DNA of 64,000 bases from Mycolicibacillus koreensis (GCF_002104795.1 NZ_NCXO01000003.1:85094-149093); one strand, 5' to 3'. Positions 49,801 through 60,802 are shown, counted from the stretch's first letter. Translations and numbers: made by a program. The notes: generated by a model not told the origin, from the letters alone.

Positions 49801-50327
49801 GCCGCGTCGACGGCGCTGAGCGTCTGCTGGGTCCCGTCGGGCAGGAACCGGGTGCGCAGCATCGGGTGCATGGCGAGGAGTTCGGTCACCGCCTCCCGCA
49901 GGCGGTCCGGATCGATGGCGGGGCCGTCGAACTCGACGTACAGATGCGCGGCGACCCCGCCAAGTTGCTGTTCGTCGGCGCGTCCGATCCAGTACGCGTG
50001 TTGCATGGGCGCCAGCGCAAACGGCGTGTCCTCAGTGGGTGGTTCGCCGTCGGTGCCGGCGGGATCCTGCGGCGTCGACGCGGGATCGGCGGGCATCGGG
50101 GCGGCGGCCTGCACCAGCTGCGCCCACGCGGCCACCGTCGGTTCGGCGGCCAGCTGCGCGAAGGTGACCGCAATGCCCTGTTTGCGCCACCCGCCGGCCA
50201 GGGCCATCATCGCGATCGAGTTGAGCCCCAACTCGATCAGGTTGTCGTCGTCGGCGATGTCGGCGGCCGGGCAGTCGAGTTGCGCGGCGATCGTCGCCGT
50301 GATGTCGGTGGGGGTCGGTGGATGCAT
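46845..50327 (-). CDS. mbtB: Phenyloxazoline synthase MbtB-like NRPS (ArCP-Cy-A-PCP)
   Basis: A 1160-residue NRPS that should accept salicylate on its N-terminal carrier, activate a hydroxy amino acid, condense and cyclise it to a phenyloxazoline for mycobactin. Domains: aryl carrier (Ser37 in GLNSIAMM), cyclisation domain (DxxxxD as DMLAAD, D234-D239), adenylation domain (about 560-1030), peptidyl carrier (Ser1088 in LGGDSVLA). There is no thioesterase; from memory the M. tuberculosis enzyme is about 1414 residues with one. Reading the pocket by eye gives D-L-Y-N-I-G-L-I-H-K, closer to Thr than Ser. Start ATG 50327, 12 bp after mbtF. Third gene of the minus-strand NRPS operon. Confidence 0.88.
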   Translation of the reverse strand: MHPPTPTDITATIAAQLDCPAADIADDDNLIELGLNSIAMMALAGGWRKQGIAVTFAQLAAEPTVAAWAQLVQAAAPMPADPASTPQDPAGTDGEPPTEDTPFALAPMQHAYWIGRADEQQLGGVAAHLYVEFDGPAIDPDRLREAVTELLAMHPMLRTRFLPDGTQQTLSAVDAAPLHTLDLRGTEPDTVAATLSELRDRKTHQRLDVEHGQVIDVTLTRLDEQTSRLHLDVDMLAADAMSYRTLVAELAALYRGQKLTAPSYTYRQYRTEHAADPAVGESDRQWWHQRLPALPAAPELPSTAAFGTRRTVRHAHWLSPEHKHRLTAAAHARAITPAMAVAAVFADTLGGWSRQPHFLLNIPLFQREPVHPEIDRVIGDFTSSVLLDVDVSDDVAVVDRARELQRRLYEGAAHGGYTGLDVLRDLGRYRGEPVLAPIVFTSALDLGELFADVVAETFGESVWIVSQGPQVLLDAQITEVNGGLLLNWDVRAEMFPDGVIEAMFAHFTDAVERLAAGEAGWQAEAAARLPAAQANARAAVNATDLPVSGRCLHEGFFDHAGAHPEAPAVLWGAAPRSDRWSYGELARAALAVAGTLAGRGVRPGDTVAVHLPKGPDQVLAVLGVLAAGATYVPIGVDQPPARREAILATAEAVAVITADGAAEFGHDIVVVEIAAAATHPDPLPAPILPDPDSIAYVIFTSGSTGTPKGVEGRHSGAMNTIDTLNTWFAVTAADRTLALSALEFDLSIYDIFGMLSAGGAVVVLDADQRAATTSWVDVLATHRVSVLNCVPSLLDMILNLDDQRLGRSLRAVILGGDWVPADLARRLADQVPGCRFAGLGGSTEASIHNTICEVSGQPPASWTTVPFGVPLPNTRCRVVSPTGRDCPDWVTGELWVGGVNVAAGYRNDPERTAQRFVDHDGMRWYRTGDLARYWPDGTVEFLGRADNQVQLRGHRVELGEVEHALRAAPGVRQAVAVVLTGAAPQLVAVVAGDTARIDADTVSAVAADRLPAYMVPSRVVVLPQIPLTPNGKHDRRALTASVAPEHHSTGGADPRTDVEAALAAITAEVLEVDSIGVDRDFFALGGDSVLATTLIARVRDWLDIDHAVVADLFATRTVAGLARRLAERDAQRAAPGRLGEIARLYLEVAALSDEEVMAGR

Positions 50328-50339
50328 GGGCGTTCCCTT

Positions 50340-53300
50340 CTACCGCTGCGCGGGGGCGAGCGCGGTCACGGCGCGCTGCCAGAATTCGGTGAGGACGTCG
50401 AGGTCGCCGGCGGTGAACAGCGCATCGCTCCACAACCAGGTGGCGGTCAGCTGCGGTCCCTGCGGTGTGCCGCGCACCGCGGCGCTGAGGTAGAGCGCGA
50501 ACCGCAGCGGCAGGTCGGGTTCGGGGTCGATGGGCAGGGCCTCCATCTGCGGCTCGGCCATCAGCGACCACGGCTGGTCGTCGATGCCGGCCAGGTCCAG
50601 CCGGCCCAGATAGCTGAACATGACCTGCGGTTCGGCACCGCGGTGCAGCTGCGGGTCACCGCCGCCACCGGTGCGATAGCGCAGCAGCCCGTAGTCGAAT
50701 CCGTGGTGCGGGACCGCGCTGAGTTCGTCGGTGACCGCGGCGAGCAGATCCCGGCCCGCCTGCCGGTCACGCTCGACGCGCGCCACGTCGACAGCGCAGT
50801 CCCCGACACCCAACCGGACGGGGAAGCAACTGGTGAACCATCCGACCGTGTTGGTGGTATCGGCGTCGACCACGCTGTCGTCGCGTCCGTGGCTGTCCAA
50901 GGCGATCAGCGCGCCACCGCCCGGGTTCTCACCGCGGTGCACCCGCCAGCTGGCCAGCGTCACCGTCGCCGCCGCCAGAAGGAAATCCTGGATCCGGTCG
51001 TCACGGTCCTCGGCGGCGAGGATCCGGTGACTGTCGGCCACCGACGTCGCGACGGTCTTGGACTGCAACGTCGACCAAGTGTCGCGGCGCGGGTTCAACC
51101 TTCGGTGTCCCAGCGGCGGGTCATCGGCACCGACCCGAGCGCGCCAATAGTCGAGTTGGTCGGTGACCTCGGGATTCTCCGCGCGCTCGGTGATCAGCTG
51201 CGACCAGCGCCGGTAGCTGGTCGCTTCCGGTAGCGGGGTCGGTGTTGTCCCCGCCTGCAGCGCTCGCCATGCTTCCCGCAGGTCGCTGACGATGATGTGC
51301 CAGGAGACGACGTCGACGGTGAGGTGATGGGCGGTGAGCAGCATCATCTCCGGTTCCGAGCCGGTCAGCCAGACCGCCCGCAGCATGCTGCCCTGCCGCG
51401 GGTCGATCGCGTCGTTGGCGCGGCGCGCGGCCGCGGTGATCGCCTCGGCGGTGGGGTCCGCGTCGATCACCGTGCGCTCGAGGATGTCCGCTGCGGTGAC
51501 GCAGCCCGGTTCGCGGGTGATCAACCGCGGGCCCTCCTCGGTGTCGGTCAACACCGCGCGCAGGGCGTCGTGGCCGTCGAGGAGCACCTGGAGCACCGCG
51601 TGAATCGTGGGGGCGTCGATGCCGGCGGGCAGGCGCAGCACGACGCTCTGGGTGAAACGGCGGTAGTTGTCGTATTCGAACAGCCACGACACGATCGGCA
51701 ACGGCGGGACCGGACCGGGCCGGTCATCGGCGAGCGCATCGGTGCGCCCGGCGGTGCCCGCGTCGATCTCGGCGGCGAGGTCACGCAGTGTCGGCGCTTC
51801 GATGAGGGCCCGGGGACTGATCGACAGCCCGCGACGCTGCGCCGAGCGCACCAACGCGATCGCCACGATGCTGTCGAGTCCGTAGTCGACGAGGGCGTCG
51901 TCGAGGTGCGGGACCGTCCCGTTGAGCTGTTCGGCGACCACCTCGCACAGGGCACGTTCGGTCGGCGTTTCGGCTGCCACGTCCACGTGGCTGCGAGATG
52001 GAAACGCTTCGGCGGCAAGGGTGTCCACCGTGCGGCCGTCGAGCTTGCCGTTGGCGTTGACCGGCAGGTGGGCGACCGTCAGGATGCGGGCCGGAATCAT
52101 GTATCCGGGAAGGCGCCCACTCAGCGCGACCCGCAGTGTGGTCGGCTCGGCGTCGGCGCCGACCACCAGTGCTACCAGGGCGGGCCCGGCGTCGCGGTGG
52201 ATCACCGTCACCGCGGCGTCGTCGACGGTGGGGTGGCCGCGCAGCGCGGCCTCCACCTCGGCGATCTCGACGCGATAGCCGCGGATCTTGACCTGGGTGT
52301 CGGCGCGACCGATATAGCCGAACGCGCCGTGGGGCAGCCGGCGAACGAGGTCACCGGTGCGGTACATGCGCTGCCCGCTGCGGTGGGGATCGGCCACGAA
52401 GCTGGAGGCGGTCAGCCCGGGCTCAGAGAGGTAGCCGCGGGTCAGTTGGGCACCGGCGAGGTAGAGCTCCCCCACCACCCCGGTGGGCACCGGCCGCAAC
52501 TGCGGGTCCAGTACGTAGCCGACGGTTCCGGCGTTGGCGACACCGATTGTCGGTGCTCGATGTTCTGCCACCGGGGCCACCACGGCCTCGACGGTCGTCT
52601 CGGTGGGGCCGTAGCAGTTGTACACCGCGGTGGTCGGCAGGGCCCGCAGCTGTTGCCACAGAACCGAATCGATGGCCTCCCCGCCCAACGCCAGCACCGT
52701 CAGACCGGCGTCGAACAGGCCCGCGGCGCGCAGTTGCACGACCATCGACGGGGTGGTGTCGATCATGTCGACGCGGTGCTGCCTGATGCCGCGGACCAGC
52801 CGGTCGGCGTCACGCATCTCCTCGGCGTCGAACAGGTGCACCGCGTGGCCGTCGAGCAGCCCGACCAGCGGCTGCCAGGAGGCGTCGAAGCCGAACGACC
52901 AGGCGTGCGCGATCCGCAGCGGCCGCCGCAGCCGGGCGCGGGCGGGCCGGTACACCCGGTCGCGGTGGTCGGCGAAATAGGCCAGCAGCGCCGTGTTGGT
53001 GCCGATCACCCCTTTAGGTTCACCGGTGGATCCGGAGGTGAAGATGAGGTAGGCACCCTGGTCGCCCTGCCGGCGTACCGGCGGTGTCACCGCGCCGCGC
53101 CGCGCGATCCGCGCAGCGGTGTCCGCGTCGTCGAGGTCGATGATCGCCGCGTCGCTGTCCGGCGGCCGGAAACCGCCGGCGGTGACCACAGCGACCGGAC
53201 GGGCCCGCCGCAGCATCGTCGCGATGCGCTCTCGGGGGGCGGTGACGTCGACCGGCAGATAGGCGCCACCGGCGGCGAGCACGGCGAGCAGGGCGATCAC

Positions 53301-54839
53301 GGTGCGCGGCGAGCGCGGCAGCATCAGGGCCACCACGGTTTCCGGCCCCACACCGTGGTCGGCGAGTTCCGCGGCGAGCGCACAGGCCCTCTCGTGGAGC
53401 TGCCGGTAGGTGTGGCGTTCGGTCGCGCCGAACGTCAGCGCCTCGGCGTCGGGGGTGGCGCCGGCCTGCCGGGTGAACGCCCCCCACACCGAGTCGTCGG
53501 TCACCGGCGCGGTGACGCGCGCCCCCTCGCCGGTCCGTTCCGCTGCGGTGGCCACGTCGAGGTCGTCGGGTCCCCCCGCAGCGATTGCGGGTAGTTGGCG
53601 CAGCACCGACAGCATCCGTTCGGCGATGTCGGTGGCGGGCAGGTGCGGCAGCGCTTTCTCGATCGCCTCGACGGCGACGATCAGCTCACCGTCGATGACG
53701 TGGGAGACCACCGTCAGCGGATAGTGGGTCAGGCTCTCCATCTCCACCGGGCGGAAGGTGGCGCCGTCGGGGGTGGTGACGGTGTTCACCGCCTCCCCCA
53801 GCGGTGCGTTCTCGAACACGAACAGGCTGTCGAACAGGGCACCGCGGCCGTGCGCGCGTTGGATCTGCGCGAGGCTGAGGTAGCTGACGTCGCGCATCGC
53901 CGAGGCGTCGCGTTGCAACCGTGCGCACTGGTCGACCACCCCGGTTTCGCGGTCCAATCGGTGCACCACCGGCACCGTGTTGATGAACAGCCCGACCATG
54001 TTCTCCACCCCGCTGAGCCGTTCCGGGCGACCGGAGACGACGGTGCCCACCACCAGGTCGCGCCGGCCGGTGAGCCGGCTCAACACCACCAGCCAGGCGA
54101 ACAGCGTCGCGGTGTTGAGCGTCAGTCCGCTCGCCCCAGCCCAGTCGCGCAACCGCGCGGTGTCCTGGCACGACAGTCGCTGCACCACCTTGTGCGGAAC
54201 ACCGTCGCGGCTGTCGGTGTCGGCCACCATCAGTGGGCCCGAGACGGTGTCGAGGTAGCGCGTCCAGCTGGCCAGGGCGGCGTCGGTGTCCTGGCGGGCC
54301 AGCCAGCTGATGTAGTCGCGGTAGGGCCGCACGGGCGCCAGTCCCTGCGTCGAGCCGCCCGCCCGGTACACCACCAGCAGTTCGGTGAAGAACACCGCCA
54401 GAGCCCAACCGTCCATCAGGATGTGGTGGGCGGTGAAGATCATCCGACGCCGGTGGGTGCCGGGAACGGTGGCGATCACAACCCGCAGGGCGGGACCCCG
54501 GCTCAGGTCGAACGGCCGGAGACGCTCGGCCTCGGCGATCGTCGCGAAATCTTCGGCGGGGGCTGGGCGTTCGGTCCATGCGACCTCGGCGTGCGACGGC
54601 ACGATCTGTACCGGCCGGGGCACGTCACGGTCCCAGAACGCGGCACGCAGGTTGGGGTGTCGGTCCAGCAGCGCATTGGTGCTGCGCTGCAGCAGCGGCA
54701 GGTCCACGGGTCCGTCGATGTCGATCAGCAGCTGCATCGTGTAGAGGTCCAGGCCGTCCTCGGCCAGGCGGTAGAGCGCGAACAGCCCCTCCTGCAAAGG
54801 ACTCAACGCCAGGACATCCTCGATCTGTGCGGCGGTCAC
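50340..54839 (-). CDS. mbtF: Mycobactin NRPS MbtF-like (C-A-PCP-E)
   Basis: A 1499-residue NRPS. A condensation domain (residues 1-440) has HHILMDG. The adenylation domain (about 460-940) has acidic pocket positions (D278 and E331 in GrsA numbering, by eye), consistent with a basic substrate such as lysine or hydroxylysine. The carrier Ser (DYGLDSIVA) is near 990. The C-terminal epimerisation-type domain (about 1040-1499) has [21 protein letters not shown] and [10 protein letters not shown]. In mycobactin synthesis MbtF adds the terminal lysine that becomes the azepinone. The start is GTG 54839, 8 bp after mbtE; the longer frame is not used. Most probable product is mycobactin-type. Confidence 0.86.
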   Translation of the reverse strand: MTAAQIEDVLALSPLQEGLFALYRLAEDGLDLYTMQLLIDIDGPVDLPLLQRSTNALLDRHPNLRAAFWDRDVPRPVQIVPSHAEVAWTERPAPAEDFATIAEAERLRPFDLSRGPALRVVIATVPGTHRRRMIFTAHHILMDGWALAVFFTELLVVYRAGGSTQGLAPVRPYRDYISWLARQDTDAALASWTRYLDTVSGPLMVADTDSRDGVPHKVVQRLSCQDTARLRDWAGASGLTLNTATLFAWLVVLSRLTGRRDLVVGTVVSGRPERLSGVENMVGLFINTVPVVHRLDRETGVVDQCARLQRDASAMRDVSYLSLAQIQRAHGRGALFDSLFVFENAPLGEAVNTVTTPDGATFRPVEMESLTHYPLTVVSHVIDGELIVAVEAIEKALPHLPATDIAERMLSVLRQLPAIAAGGPDDLDVATAAERTGEGARVTAPVTDDSVWGAFTRQAGATPDAEALTFGATERHTYRQLHERACALAAELADHGVGPETVVALMLPRSPRTVIALLAVLAAGGAYLPVDVTAPRERIATMLRRARPVAVVTAGGFRPPDSDAAIIDLDDADTAARIARRGAVTPPVRRQGDQGAYLIFTSGSTGEPKGVIGTNTALLAYFADHRDRVYRPARARLRRPLRIAHAWSFGFDASWQPLVGLLDGHAVHLFDAEEMRDADRLVRGIRQHRVDMIDTTPSMVVQLRAAGLFDAGLTVLALGGEAIDSVLWQQLRALPTTAVYNCYGPTETTVEAVVAPVAEHRAPTIGVANAGTVGYVLDPQLRPVPTGVVGELYLAGAQLTRGYLSEPGLTASSFVADPHRSGQRMYRTGDLVRRLPHGAFGYIGRADTQVKIRGYRVEIAEVEAALRGHPTVDDAAVTVIHRDAGPALVALVVGADAEPTTLRVALSGRLPGYMIPARILTVAHLPVNANGKLDGRTVDTLAAEAFPSRSHVDVAAETPTERALCEVVAEQLNGTVPHLDDALVDYGLDSIVAIALVRSAQRRGLSISPRALIEAPTLRDLAAEIDAGTAGRTDALADDRPGPVPPLPIVSWLFEYDNYRRFTQSVVLRLPAGIDAPTIHAVLQVLLDGHDALRAVLTDTEEGPRLITREPGCVTAADILERTVIDADPTAEAITAAARRANDAIDPRQGSMLRAVWLTGSEPEMMLLTAHHLTVDVVSWHIIVSDLREAWRALQAGTTPTPLPEATSYRRWSQLITERAENPEVTDQLDYWRARVGADDPPLGHRRLNPRRDTWSTLQSKTVATSVADSHRILAAEDRDDRIQDFLLAAATVTLASWRVHRGENPGGGALIALDSHGRDDSVVDADTTNTVGWFTSCFPVRLGVGDCAVDVARVERDRQAGRDLLAAVTDELSAVPHHGFDYGLLRYRTGGGGDPQLHRGAEPQVMFSYLGRLDLAGIDDQPWSLMAEPQMEALPIDPEPDLPLRFALYLSAAVRGTPQGPQLTATWLWSDALFTAGDLDVLTEFWQRAVTALAPAQR

Positions 54840-54846
54840 GGCGCGC

Positions 54847-57800
54847 TCATCCCTGTGTGTGCTGTTGCCACGACGCGGTGAGGGCGGCCAGCGCGGAGGG
54901 GTCCAGCCCGGAGGCACTCAGCGGGGCGGCCGAGGCCGCAACGTCGGCGCCGTCGGGGCCCGCGGCGCCGGCGGCATCGACGGCGGCCGCCAGCTCGGCG
55001 ATAGTGAGGTGCTCGAACACCATGACCGGGGACATGGTCAACTCGTGGGCGGCTGCTCGCGCGGCCCACTGCACCGCGATCACACTGTCGCCGCCGACGG
55101 CGAAGAAGTTGTCCTCACGGTCGATGTCGGTGATCTCCAGGAGTTCCCCGAGCAGGGCGATGAGGATCTGTTCGGTGCGCTCGGATCCCGCCGTCGGTGC
55201 CGGTGCGGGCGCCGGTGTCGGATCCGGCGCATCCAGAAGCTGTTCCACGACGTCGGCGGGCAGCAGCTGCAGCTGCGACAGCCGGGTAGCCGGGTTCGCG
55301 ACGAACGCCGCCAATGCTGCGGTCAACGCCTCGACGATCCGCTCGACGGTGGGCGGGTCGTAAAGGTCGGCGTTGCCGACGACCCGCACGCTCAGCGCAC
55401 CGTCACCGGAGACGGTCATGCTGAAGTCGAGATCCAGCAGCGACATGTCGAAGGTGAACGGCAGCGGGGTCACCGTCGTCTCGCCGGTGTCGGTCAGTTC
55501 CCTAGCCGTGAGCGCCCAGTCTTCGCCCTGGAAGTGGATCATGTGTTGATACAACGGATTCCACAGTCGTGAACGGACGGGTTTGAGGGCTTCCACGACC
55601 CGTTCGATCGGCACTTCCTGGTGTTCGAACGCGTCGAGAACGGTGTCTCGGCTGCGGGCGAGCACAGTTTTCAGCTCGGGGTCCCCGGACAGATCGTTGC
55701 GCAGCACCACCACGTTGGCGAACAGGCCGACCAGGTTCTCCGTCGCCGGGTCGACCCGGGAGGCGACGGGGCTGCCCACCGGGACATCGGTGCCGCCACC
55801 GAGGGTGTGCAACACCACCGCTATCGCCGCCTGGTAGACCATGAACTCGGTGACGCCGGCCTGTTCGGCCAGCCGCACCAGGGAGTTGCGCAGGTCGGCG
55901 GGCACGGTGGCCGCCGCGCTCTGGGCGCGGGTACCGATGATCGGCTGTCGACACCGGTCGGGGGCGATGGAGATCTCCTCGGGCAGACCGGCCAATGCGT
56001 CACGCCAGTGCGCGAGTTCGATGGCGCCCCACGGTGTCGGGGAGTCGAAGGCGTCGCGTTGCCACAGCGCATAGTCGGCGAAGTGCACCGTCGGGGTGCT
56101 CCAGCGGGGGGCATCGCCGCGGTGCCGTGCCCGGTAGGCCTCGATGAGGTCGTCGACGATGACTCCCAGCGACGTGTGATCGCAGACCAGGTGGTGCACG
56201 ATCACGACCAGCACGTGGGTGCCGTCGTCGACATCGAGCAGCGTGGCGCGCAGCAACACATCGGTTTCCGGTGTCAGGGGCTGGTCGCGCAGTTCGGTGA
56301 CCGTCTCGTCGAGCCGGTCGGCGCCGACACGGCGGTGACCCAGCGTGATCGACCGATGCGGGTGAACGTGCTGGTAGGGCACCCCGTCGTGTTCGGCGAA
56401 GTTCGTCCGCAACGCGTCGTGGCGGGCGATCACGTCGTCGAGGGAGTCGGTCAACACCGCGGCGTCGATCGGCCCGTCGATCCGCAGCACGCACGGCATG
56501 TTGAAGCCCGGGTGGGCCCCTTCCATCCGGTAGTGCAGCCAGGCGGCCAGCTGCGAGTAGGACAGCGGCACCTGCGACGGGCGGGCGCCGGCGGCCAGCG
56601 AGGGCCGTCCCGCCGGTGCCGCGATGTCGGCCTGCGCGCCGGCGCCGGGGCCGTCACCGTCGGCGAGTTCGTCACCGAGTTCGTCGGCGAGTTCGTCACC
56701 GAGTTCGTCGGCGAGTTCGTCGAGGTCGAGGTCGAAGTCGGCGCGGAACTGCGCGGTCAGACGGGCCGCCAAGCCCGCCGGTGTCGGCGCGTCGAACACG
56801 GTCCGCACCGCAAGCTCGAGGCCGAACTCGGCGCGGATCGACGCCACCAGCCGGGCCGCCAGCAGCGAGTGGCCGCCGAGTTCGAAGAACGAGTCGTGGG
56901 CCCCGACCGTCTCGCCGCCGAAGAGCTGCTCGAACAGCGCGCACAGGCGCCGCTCGGTGGCGGTGACCGGGGCGCGGTATCCGGCGGCCGCCACCCGCGT
57001 CGCGGTGGGCAGGGCACGGCGGTCGAGTTTGCCGTGCACGGTCAGCGGGATCTCCGGGATCACCGCGTAAGCGCTCGGCAGCATGTAGTCGGGCAGCGTC
57101 TGTGCGGCGTGGGCGCGCAGGTCGTCGACGTCGACCGCGGCCGCCGGAACCAGATACGCCGCCAGTCGGGGCCCCTGGGGGGTGGTCTCGGTGACCACGA
57201 CGCTGCGGCTGACCGCGGGGTGCGCGCTCAGCACGGCCTCGACCTCGCCGAGTTCGATGCGGTAGCCGCGGACCTTGACCTGCTCGTCGGCCCGCCCGAC
57301 GAATTCCAGATCCCCCTCGCGGGTGCGGCGCACCAGGTCACCGGTGCGATACAACCGCGCCCCCGCGGTGAACGGATCGGCGACGAACCGCTGCGCTGTG
57401 AGACCGGGGCGCCCGACGTAGCAGCGCGCCAGCTGGGCGCCCCCGAGATACAGCTCGCCCACCACGTCCGCGGGCACCGGCTGCAGCCGGGCATCGAGCA
57501 CGTAGGCGTCGACGTTCCGATTGGGCGCGCCGATGGGGACCACGGCGGCGCCGTAACGCCGGTCGACCGGTTTGTGGGTCGAACACACCACCGCCTCGGT
57601 CGGTCCGTAGTGGTTGCGCAGTTGCGCGCCGAAGCGGGCGGTGAACTCGTCGGCCACGCTGCCGGGGAGGGCTTCCCCGCCGACCGGCACCAACCGTAGG
57701 CGTCGCCACCGCTCGCCGTGCGGCAACGCCAGCAGGGTGCTGAGCATCGCCGGAACCATGTGCAGCACAGTCACATCGTGGCGGTCGATCACCTCGGCGA

Positions 57801-59967
57801 CGTAGTCGACGTCGGCGGCGCGGCCCGGTTCGGGAATGACCAGCTGAGCTCCGAGGGACAGGGTGAGGAACAGGTCGGCGAGGGAGGCGTCAAAGCTCAC
57901 CGACGACGATTGCAGCATCCGATCCTCGGCGGTCATCGTCCACTGCGCGGTGAATCCCTCGATGTGCTCGGCGATGGCCTCGTGCGGCACCGCCACGCCC
58001 TTCGGCCGGCCGGTCGAGCCCGAGGTGTAGATGACGTAGGCCAGGTTGGCCGGCCGCAGCGGCCGCAGCCGGTCGGCGTCGGTCAGCGGTTCGGCGGACA
58101 GCCCGGCGGCGGCGGCCTCGGCGGCCGCCAGACCCTGCGCCCCGATCACCATGTGCGGGTTGGTGTCACGAACCAGGTAGTCGACACGCTCGTGCGGGTA
58201 GGCGGGATCGATCGGCAGGTAGGCCGCCCCCGCCTTCCACACAGCCAACACCGCCACGACGAATTCGACGGAGCCGTTCATCTGCAACGCCACGACGGTC
58301 TCGGTGCCGACGCCTTTGTCCACCAGCCAGCGCGCCAGCCGGTTGGCCCGAGCGTGCAGCTCGCGGTAGGTCAGCCGTGTCGCGGCGCCGGCGGTGTCGG
58401 CGATCACCGCCACCGTGTCCGGCCGCGCCGCCGCCGCTGCCTCCAACACCGCCACCATGGTGGTCGCCGGCGCGTCGACCCGCTCGCCACGCGACTGGGC
58501 CAGCACCGTGGTGCGCTCGTCCGCATCGAGCAGCGTGATGTCGGCCAGGGGGCGCGTCGGTGCGTCCAGCGCCTGCTCGAGCAGACGCACATAATGCTCG
58601 AGCATCTGCTCGACGAGGGGGCCGCTCATCACGTCGGTCTGGTATTCCAGTTCGAGCATCGGCGCGTCGGGATCGGTGACCACGGCCAACGCCAGCGGGA
58701 CCTGCGCGGTGGCCGCCCCCAGCGGAAGGATGCGCGTGGTCACGCCGTCGAGGGCGAAACCACCGGCCGTCGAGCGCATGCTGAATCCGAGGCGGGCGAG
58801 CTGACTGAGGCCGTCGGTGCCGGCGGTGCGGTCCGGGTTGATCTCACGGACGACCCGGTCGATCCCGAGCCCCTGGTGGGCGAAGCCGTCCAGGCAGCGC
58901 CGGCGCACCGAGTCGAGCAGCGTGGCGAAACTCGCCTGTGGCGACCCGGCGAGGCGAAGCAGCAGCGTGTTGCCGAAATATCCGAGACTTCGGCGGGCCG
59001 GGCCGGGCCGATCGACCACCGGCACCGCGATCGTCATGTCGTGGGTGCCGCTGTAGCGCGCCGTCAACGCCCCGAATGCGGCCAGCAGCACCATGAACGG
59101 GGTGGCGGACTGGGCGCGGGCGCATTCCTCGACGCGGCTCAGCAGGTGCGGCGACACGGTGCGGCGCACCTGCGTCGCCCGGCGCGACGGACTCCCGGTC
59201 ACCGGCGGCCCCGGCAGTTCGAGGGGCTCCGGCGGCGGATCGAATTGGCTGCGCCAGTAGTCGACGTCGGTGGGCTCCGGGGGTGCTGCGGTCAGCACCC
59301 CGGCCGCGATGAACTGCGGTGGGGCGTCCTCGAGCGGCCCCGCGGCGCAGGTGCCGTAGGCGGCGTTGACCTCGTCGAAGAACACCGCCCAGCAGTCGTC
59401 ATCCCAGCAGATGTGGTGGACCACCACGACCAGGACGTGGCGGGTGACCGCGGTGCGGATGAGGGTGCACCGCAACGGCGCGTCGGCGGCCAGGTCGAAG
59501 GGGCGGTCGAATTCGTCGCGGACCAGTGTGTCCACCACCGCCGCGGTGTCGTCGTCGGCGGCTCCGGTGCGGTCCTGGTCTCGCCATCCGATGGTGGTGT
59601 CGTCATAGCGCCATCCGATGGTGGCGTCGTCGGTGAACACCTGATACGGCTCGCCGTCGTCGCCGGTTCCGTAGCGTGTCCGCAGCACGCTGTGGCGCGC
59701 AGCGACGGCCTCGACGGCGCTGCGCAGCCGGTCGCGGTCGAGGTCGCCGTCGAGGTCGTAGGCGACGCAGATGTTCAGCGTGGTGTCGTCGGGGTCGAGG
59801 GTCTGCACGAACCACATCCGCCGCTGGCCGTCGGACAGCGCGTAGCGCTGACCGGCGTAAAGCGTCGGCAGTTGCTCCAATGACGGTGAGTTCAAGCCAG
59901 TTTCGGCGATTCGTCGACGCAGCAGTTCCCGGCGCCGCTGCTGCACGGTGTTGGCTTCAACCGCCAT
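54847..59967 (-). CDS. mbtE: Mycobactin NRPS MbtE-like (C-A-PCP-C-PCP)
   Basis: A 1706-residue NRPS. Domain order by eye: condensation (about 20-480, HHICWDD in place of HHxxxDG), adenylation (about 500-1000, core SGSTGRPKG), carrier (Ser about 1034, LGGHSLLAA), a second condensation-type domain (about 1130-1560, HHLVCDH) and a second carrier (Ser1628, VGGDSVIAV). In mycobactin assembly MbtE activates the first lysine and joins it to the phenyloxazoline unit. A linker with repeated acidic DELADELG units lies near residue 1090. A 27-bp duplication sits in the first condensation domain. It is the first gene of the minus-strand operon, start ATG 59967, downstream of tandem iron boxes. Confidence 0.86.
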   Translation of the reverse strand: MAVEANTVQQRRRELLRRRIAETGLNSPSLEQLPTLYAGQRYALSDGQRRMWFVQTLDPDDTTLNICVAYDLDGDLDRDRLRSAVEAVAARHSVLRTRYGTGDDGEPYQVFTDDATIGWRYDDTTIGWRDQDRTGAADDDTAAVVDTLVRDEFDRPFDLAADAPLRCTLIRTAVTRHVLVVVVHHICWDDDCWAVFFDEVNAAYGTCAAGPLEDAPPQFIAAGVLTAAPPEPTDVDYWRSQFDPPPEPLELPGPPVTGSPSRRATQVRRTVSPHLLSRVEECARAQSATPFMVLLAAFGALTARYSGTHDMTIAVPVVDRPGPARRSLGYFGNTLLLRLAGSPQASFATLLDSVRRRCLDGFAHQGLGIDRVVREINPDRTAGTDGLSQLARLGFSMRSTAGGFALDGVTTRILPLGAATAQVPLALAVVTDPDAPMLELEYQTDVMSGPLVEQMLEHYVRLLEQALDAPTRPLADITLLDADERTTVLAQSRGERVDAPATTMVAVLEAAAAARPDTVAVIADTAGAATRLTYRELHARANRLARWLVDKGVGTETVVALQMNGSVEFVVAVLAVWKAGAAYLPIDPAYPHERVDYLVRDTNPHMVIGAQGLAAAEAAAAGLSAEPLTDADRLRPLRPANLAYVIYTSGSTGRPKGVAVPHEAIAEHIEGFTAQWTMTAEDRMLQSSSVSFDASLADLFLTLSLGAQLVIPEPGRAADVDYVAEVIDRHDVTVLHMVPAMLSTLLALPHGERWRRLRLVPVGGEALPGSVADEFTARFGAQLRNHYGPTEAVVCSTHKPVDRRYGAAVVPIGAPNRNVDAYVLDARLQPVPADVVGELYLGGAQLARCYVGRPGLTAQRFVADPFTAGARLYRTGDLVRRTREGDLEFVGRADEQVKVRGYRIELGEVEAVLSAHPAVSRSVVVTETTPQGPRLAAYLVPAAAVDVDDLRAHAAQTLPDYMLPSAYAVIPEIPLTVHGKLDRRALPTATRVAAAGYRAPVTATERRLCALFEQLFGGETVGAHDSFFELGGHSLLAARLVASIRAEFGLELAVRTVFDAPTPAGLAARLTAQFRADFDLDLDELADELGDELADELGDELADGDGPGAGAQADIAAPAGRPSLAAGARPSQVPLSYSQLAAWLHYRMEGAHPGFNMPCVLRIDGPIDAAVLTDSLDDVIARHDALRTNFAEHDGVPYQHVHPHRSITLGHRRVGADRLDETVTELRDQPLTPETDVLLRATLLDVDDGTHVLVVIVHHLVCDHTSLGVIVDDLIEAYRARHRGDAPRWSTPTVHFADYALWQRDAFDSPTPWGAIELAHWRDALAGLPEEISIAPDRCRQPIIGTRAQSAAATVPADLRNSLVRLAEQAGVTEFMVYQAAIAVVLHTLGGGTDVPVGSPVASRVDPATENLVGLFANVVVLRNDLSGDPELKTVLARSRDTVLDAFEHQEVPIERVVEALKPVRSRLWNPLYQHMIHFQGEDWALTARELTDTGETTVTPLPFTFDMSLLDLDFSMTVSGDGALSVRVVGNADLYDPPTVERIVEALTAALAAFVANPATRLSQLQLLPADVVEQLLDAPDPTPAPAPAPTAGSERTEQILIALLGELLEITDIDREDNFFAVGGDSVIAVQWAARAAAHELTMSPVMVFEHLTIAELAAAVDAAGAAGPDGADVAASAAPLSASGLDPSALAALTASWQQHTQG

Positions 59968-60015
59968 CGTTACCCTTTACTCCTGCCGTCGCGCACGGAA
60001 GCCCCGCTGTCGGGC

Positions 60016-60039
60016 TTAGCCTAGGCTAGGCTAACTAAT
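60016..60039. promoter_or_regulatory. Overlapping IdeR (iron) boxes between mbtE and mbtK
   Basis: TTAGCCTAGGCTAGGCTAA (60016-60034) matches the IdeR consensus TTAGGTTAGGCTAACCTAA at 15 of 19 positions, and a second register, 60021-60039, matches at 14. The site lies 48 bp upstream of mbtE and about 90 bp upstream of the divergent mbtK, so iron-loaded IdeR can repress both. The consensus is from memory. Confidence 0.8.
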
Positions 60040-60124
60040 CGCCCTCGCGCGGGCCAGCGCACCGGCCCACGGCCGGCCGCCGCCGGGGGTGGCGGGGCGA
60101 AGTAGAGCACTGGGAAGGGGTGAG

Positions 60125-60718
60125 ATGGAGGGGCTGGACGGCTGCTGCGCGCAGCTCGAGCACCCCGGGGTCGCAGCCACCTTCACGCTGCGTCGCCTCG
60201 ACGTCGAGCGCGATCTCGCACTGCTGCACGCCTGGATGAACGATCCGCAGGTCGCCCGCTTCTGGAAGAAGGCGTGGCCGCGCCCCGAGATCGAGGCCTA
60301 CCTGCGCGATCAGGACCGCAGCGCCCACTCGACGCCCTACCTCGGCGCGATCGACGGCGCACCGATGAGCTACTGGGAGCTCTACCGCGCCGACCTCGAC
60401 CCGCTGGCCGGCCACTACCCCGCCTTCGAGCACGACGTCGGCCTGCACGTGCTGCTCGGCCCCGGCCGGTGGCGCGGACGCGGGCTCGCCCCGACGTTGC
60501 TGCGCACGGTGGCCACCTGGCAGCTGCAATGCGATCCGGCCGCCACCCGAGTCGTCGGCGAGCCCGACGCCGGCAACGCGCGGATCCTGCACACCCTGCG
60601 CCGCGCCGGGTTCCACCACGCCATGGACCTCGATCTGCCGACCAAACGGGCCGCCCTGATGGTCTTTGACCGTGACCCACGGCGACCAGCGCAGACACCC
60701 CCACGGACGCCCCGATAA
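60125..60718 (+). CDS. mbtK: Lysine N-acyltransferase MbtK-like (GNAT)
   Basis: A 197-residue GNAT-fold acyltransferase of the MbtK/IucB group. It transfers a fatty acyl chain to the epsilon-amino group of the mycobactin lysine. Visible elements: FTLRRLDVERDLALLHAWMNDPQVARFW at the start, EHDVGLHVLLGPGRWRGRGLAP (acyl-CoA or carrier-binding loop), and GEPDAGNARILHTLRRAGF. In M. tuberculosis mbtK (Rv1347c) lies at a second locus; its presence here is a local difference. The start is ATG 60125, with GGAAGGGG upstream. It is the first gene of the plus-strand run. Confidence 0.88.
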   Translation: MEGLDGCCAQLEHPGVAATFTLRRLDVERDLALLHAWMNDPQVARFWKKAWPRPEIEAYLRDQDRSAHSTPYLGAIDGAPMSYWELYRADLDPLAGHYPAFEHDVGLHVLLGPGRWRGRGLAPTLLRTVATWQLQCDPAATRVVGEPDAGNARILHTLRRAGFHHAMDLDLPTKRAALMVFDRDPRRPAQTPPRTPR

Positions 60719-60719
60719 G

Positions 60720-60738
60720 TTATGTTAGCCTTCGCTAA
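60720..60738. promoter_or_regulatory. IdeR-type iron box upstream of thioesterase-mbtC-mbtD
   Basis: TTATGTTAGCCTTCGCTAA matches the IdeR consensus at 14 of 19 positions. It starts just 1 bp after the mbtK stop and 64 bp before the thioesterase start, so the thioesterase-KS-AT operon probably has its own iron-controlled promoter. Confidence 0.65.
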
Positions 60739-60802
60739 GTTTGGCGATGGCGAGCCGCGTCGGCGCCCCGGGCGCGCTCACCGAGAGGAAAGGGAGTGGC
60801 CG

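Noticed and set aside
60183..60704. Minus-strand frame over mbtK
   Set aside because: Low-complexity Arg-rich antisense shadow with no ribosome site or domain.
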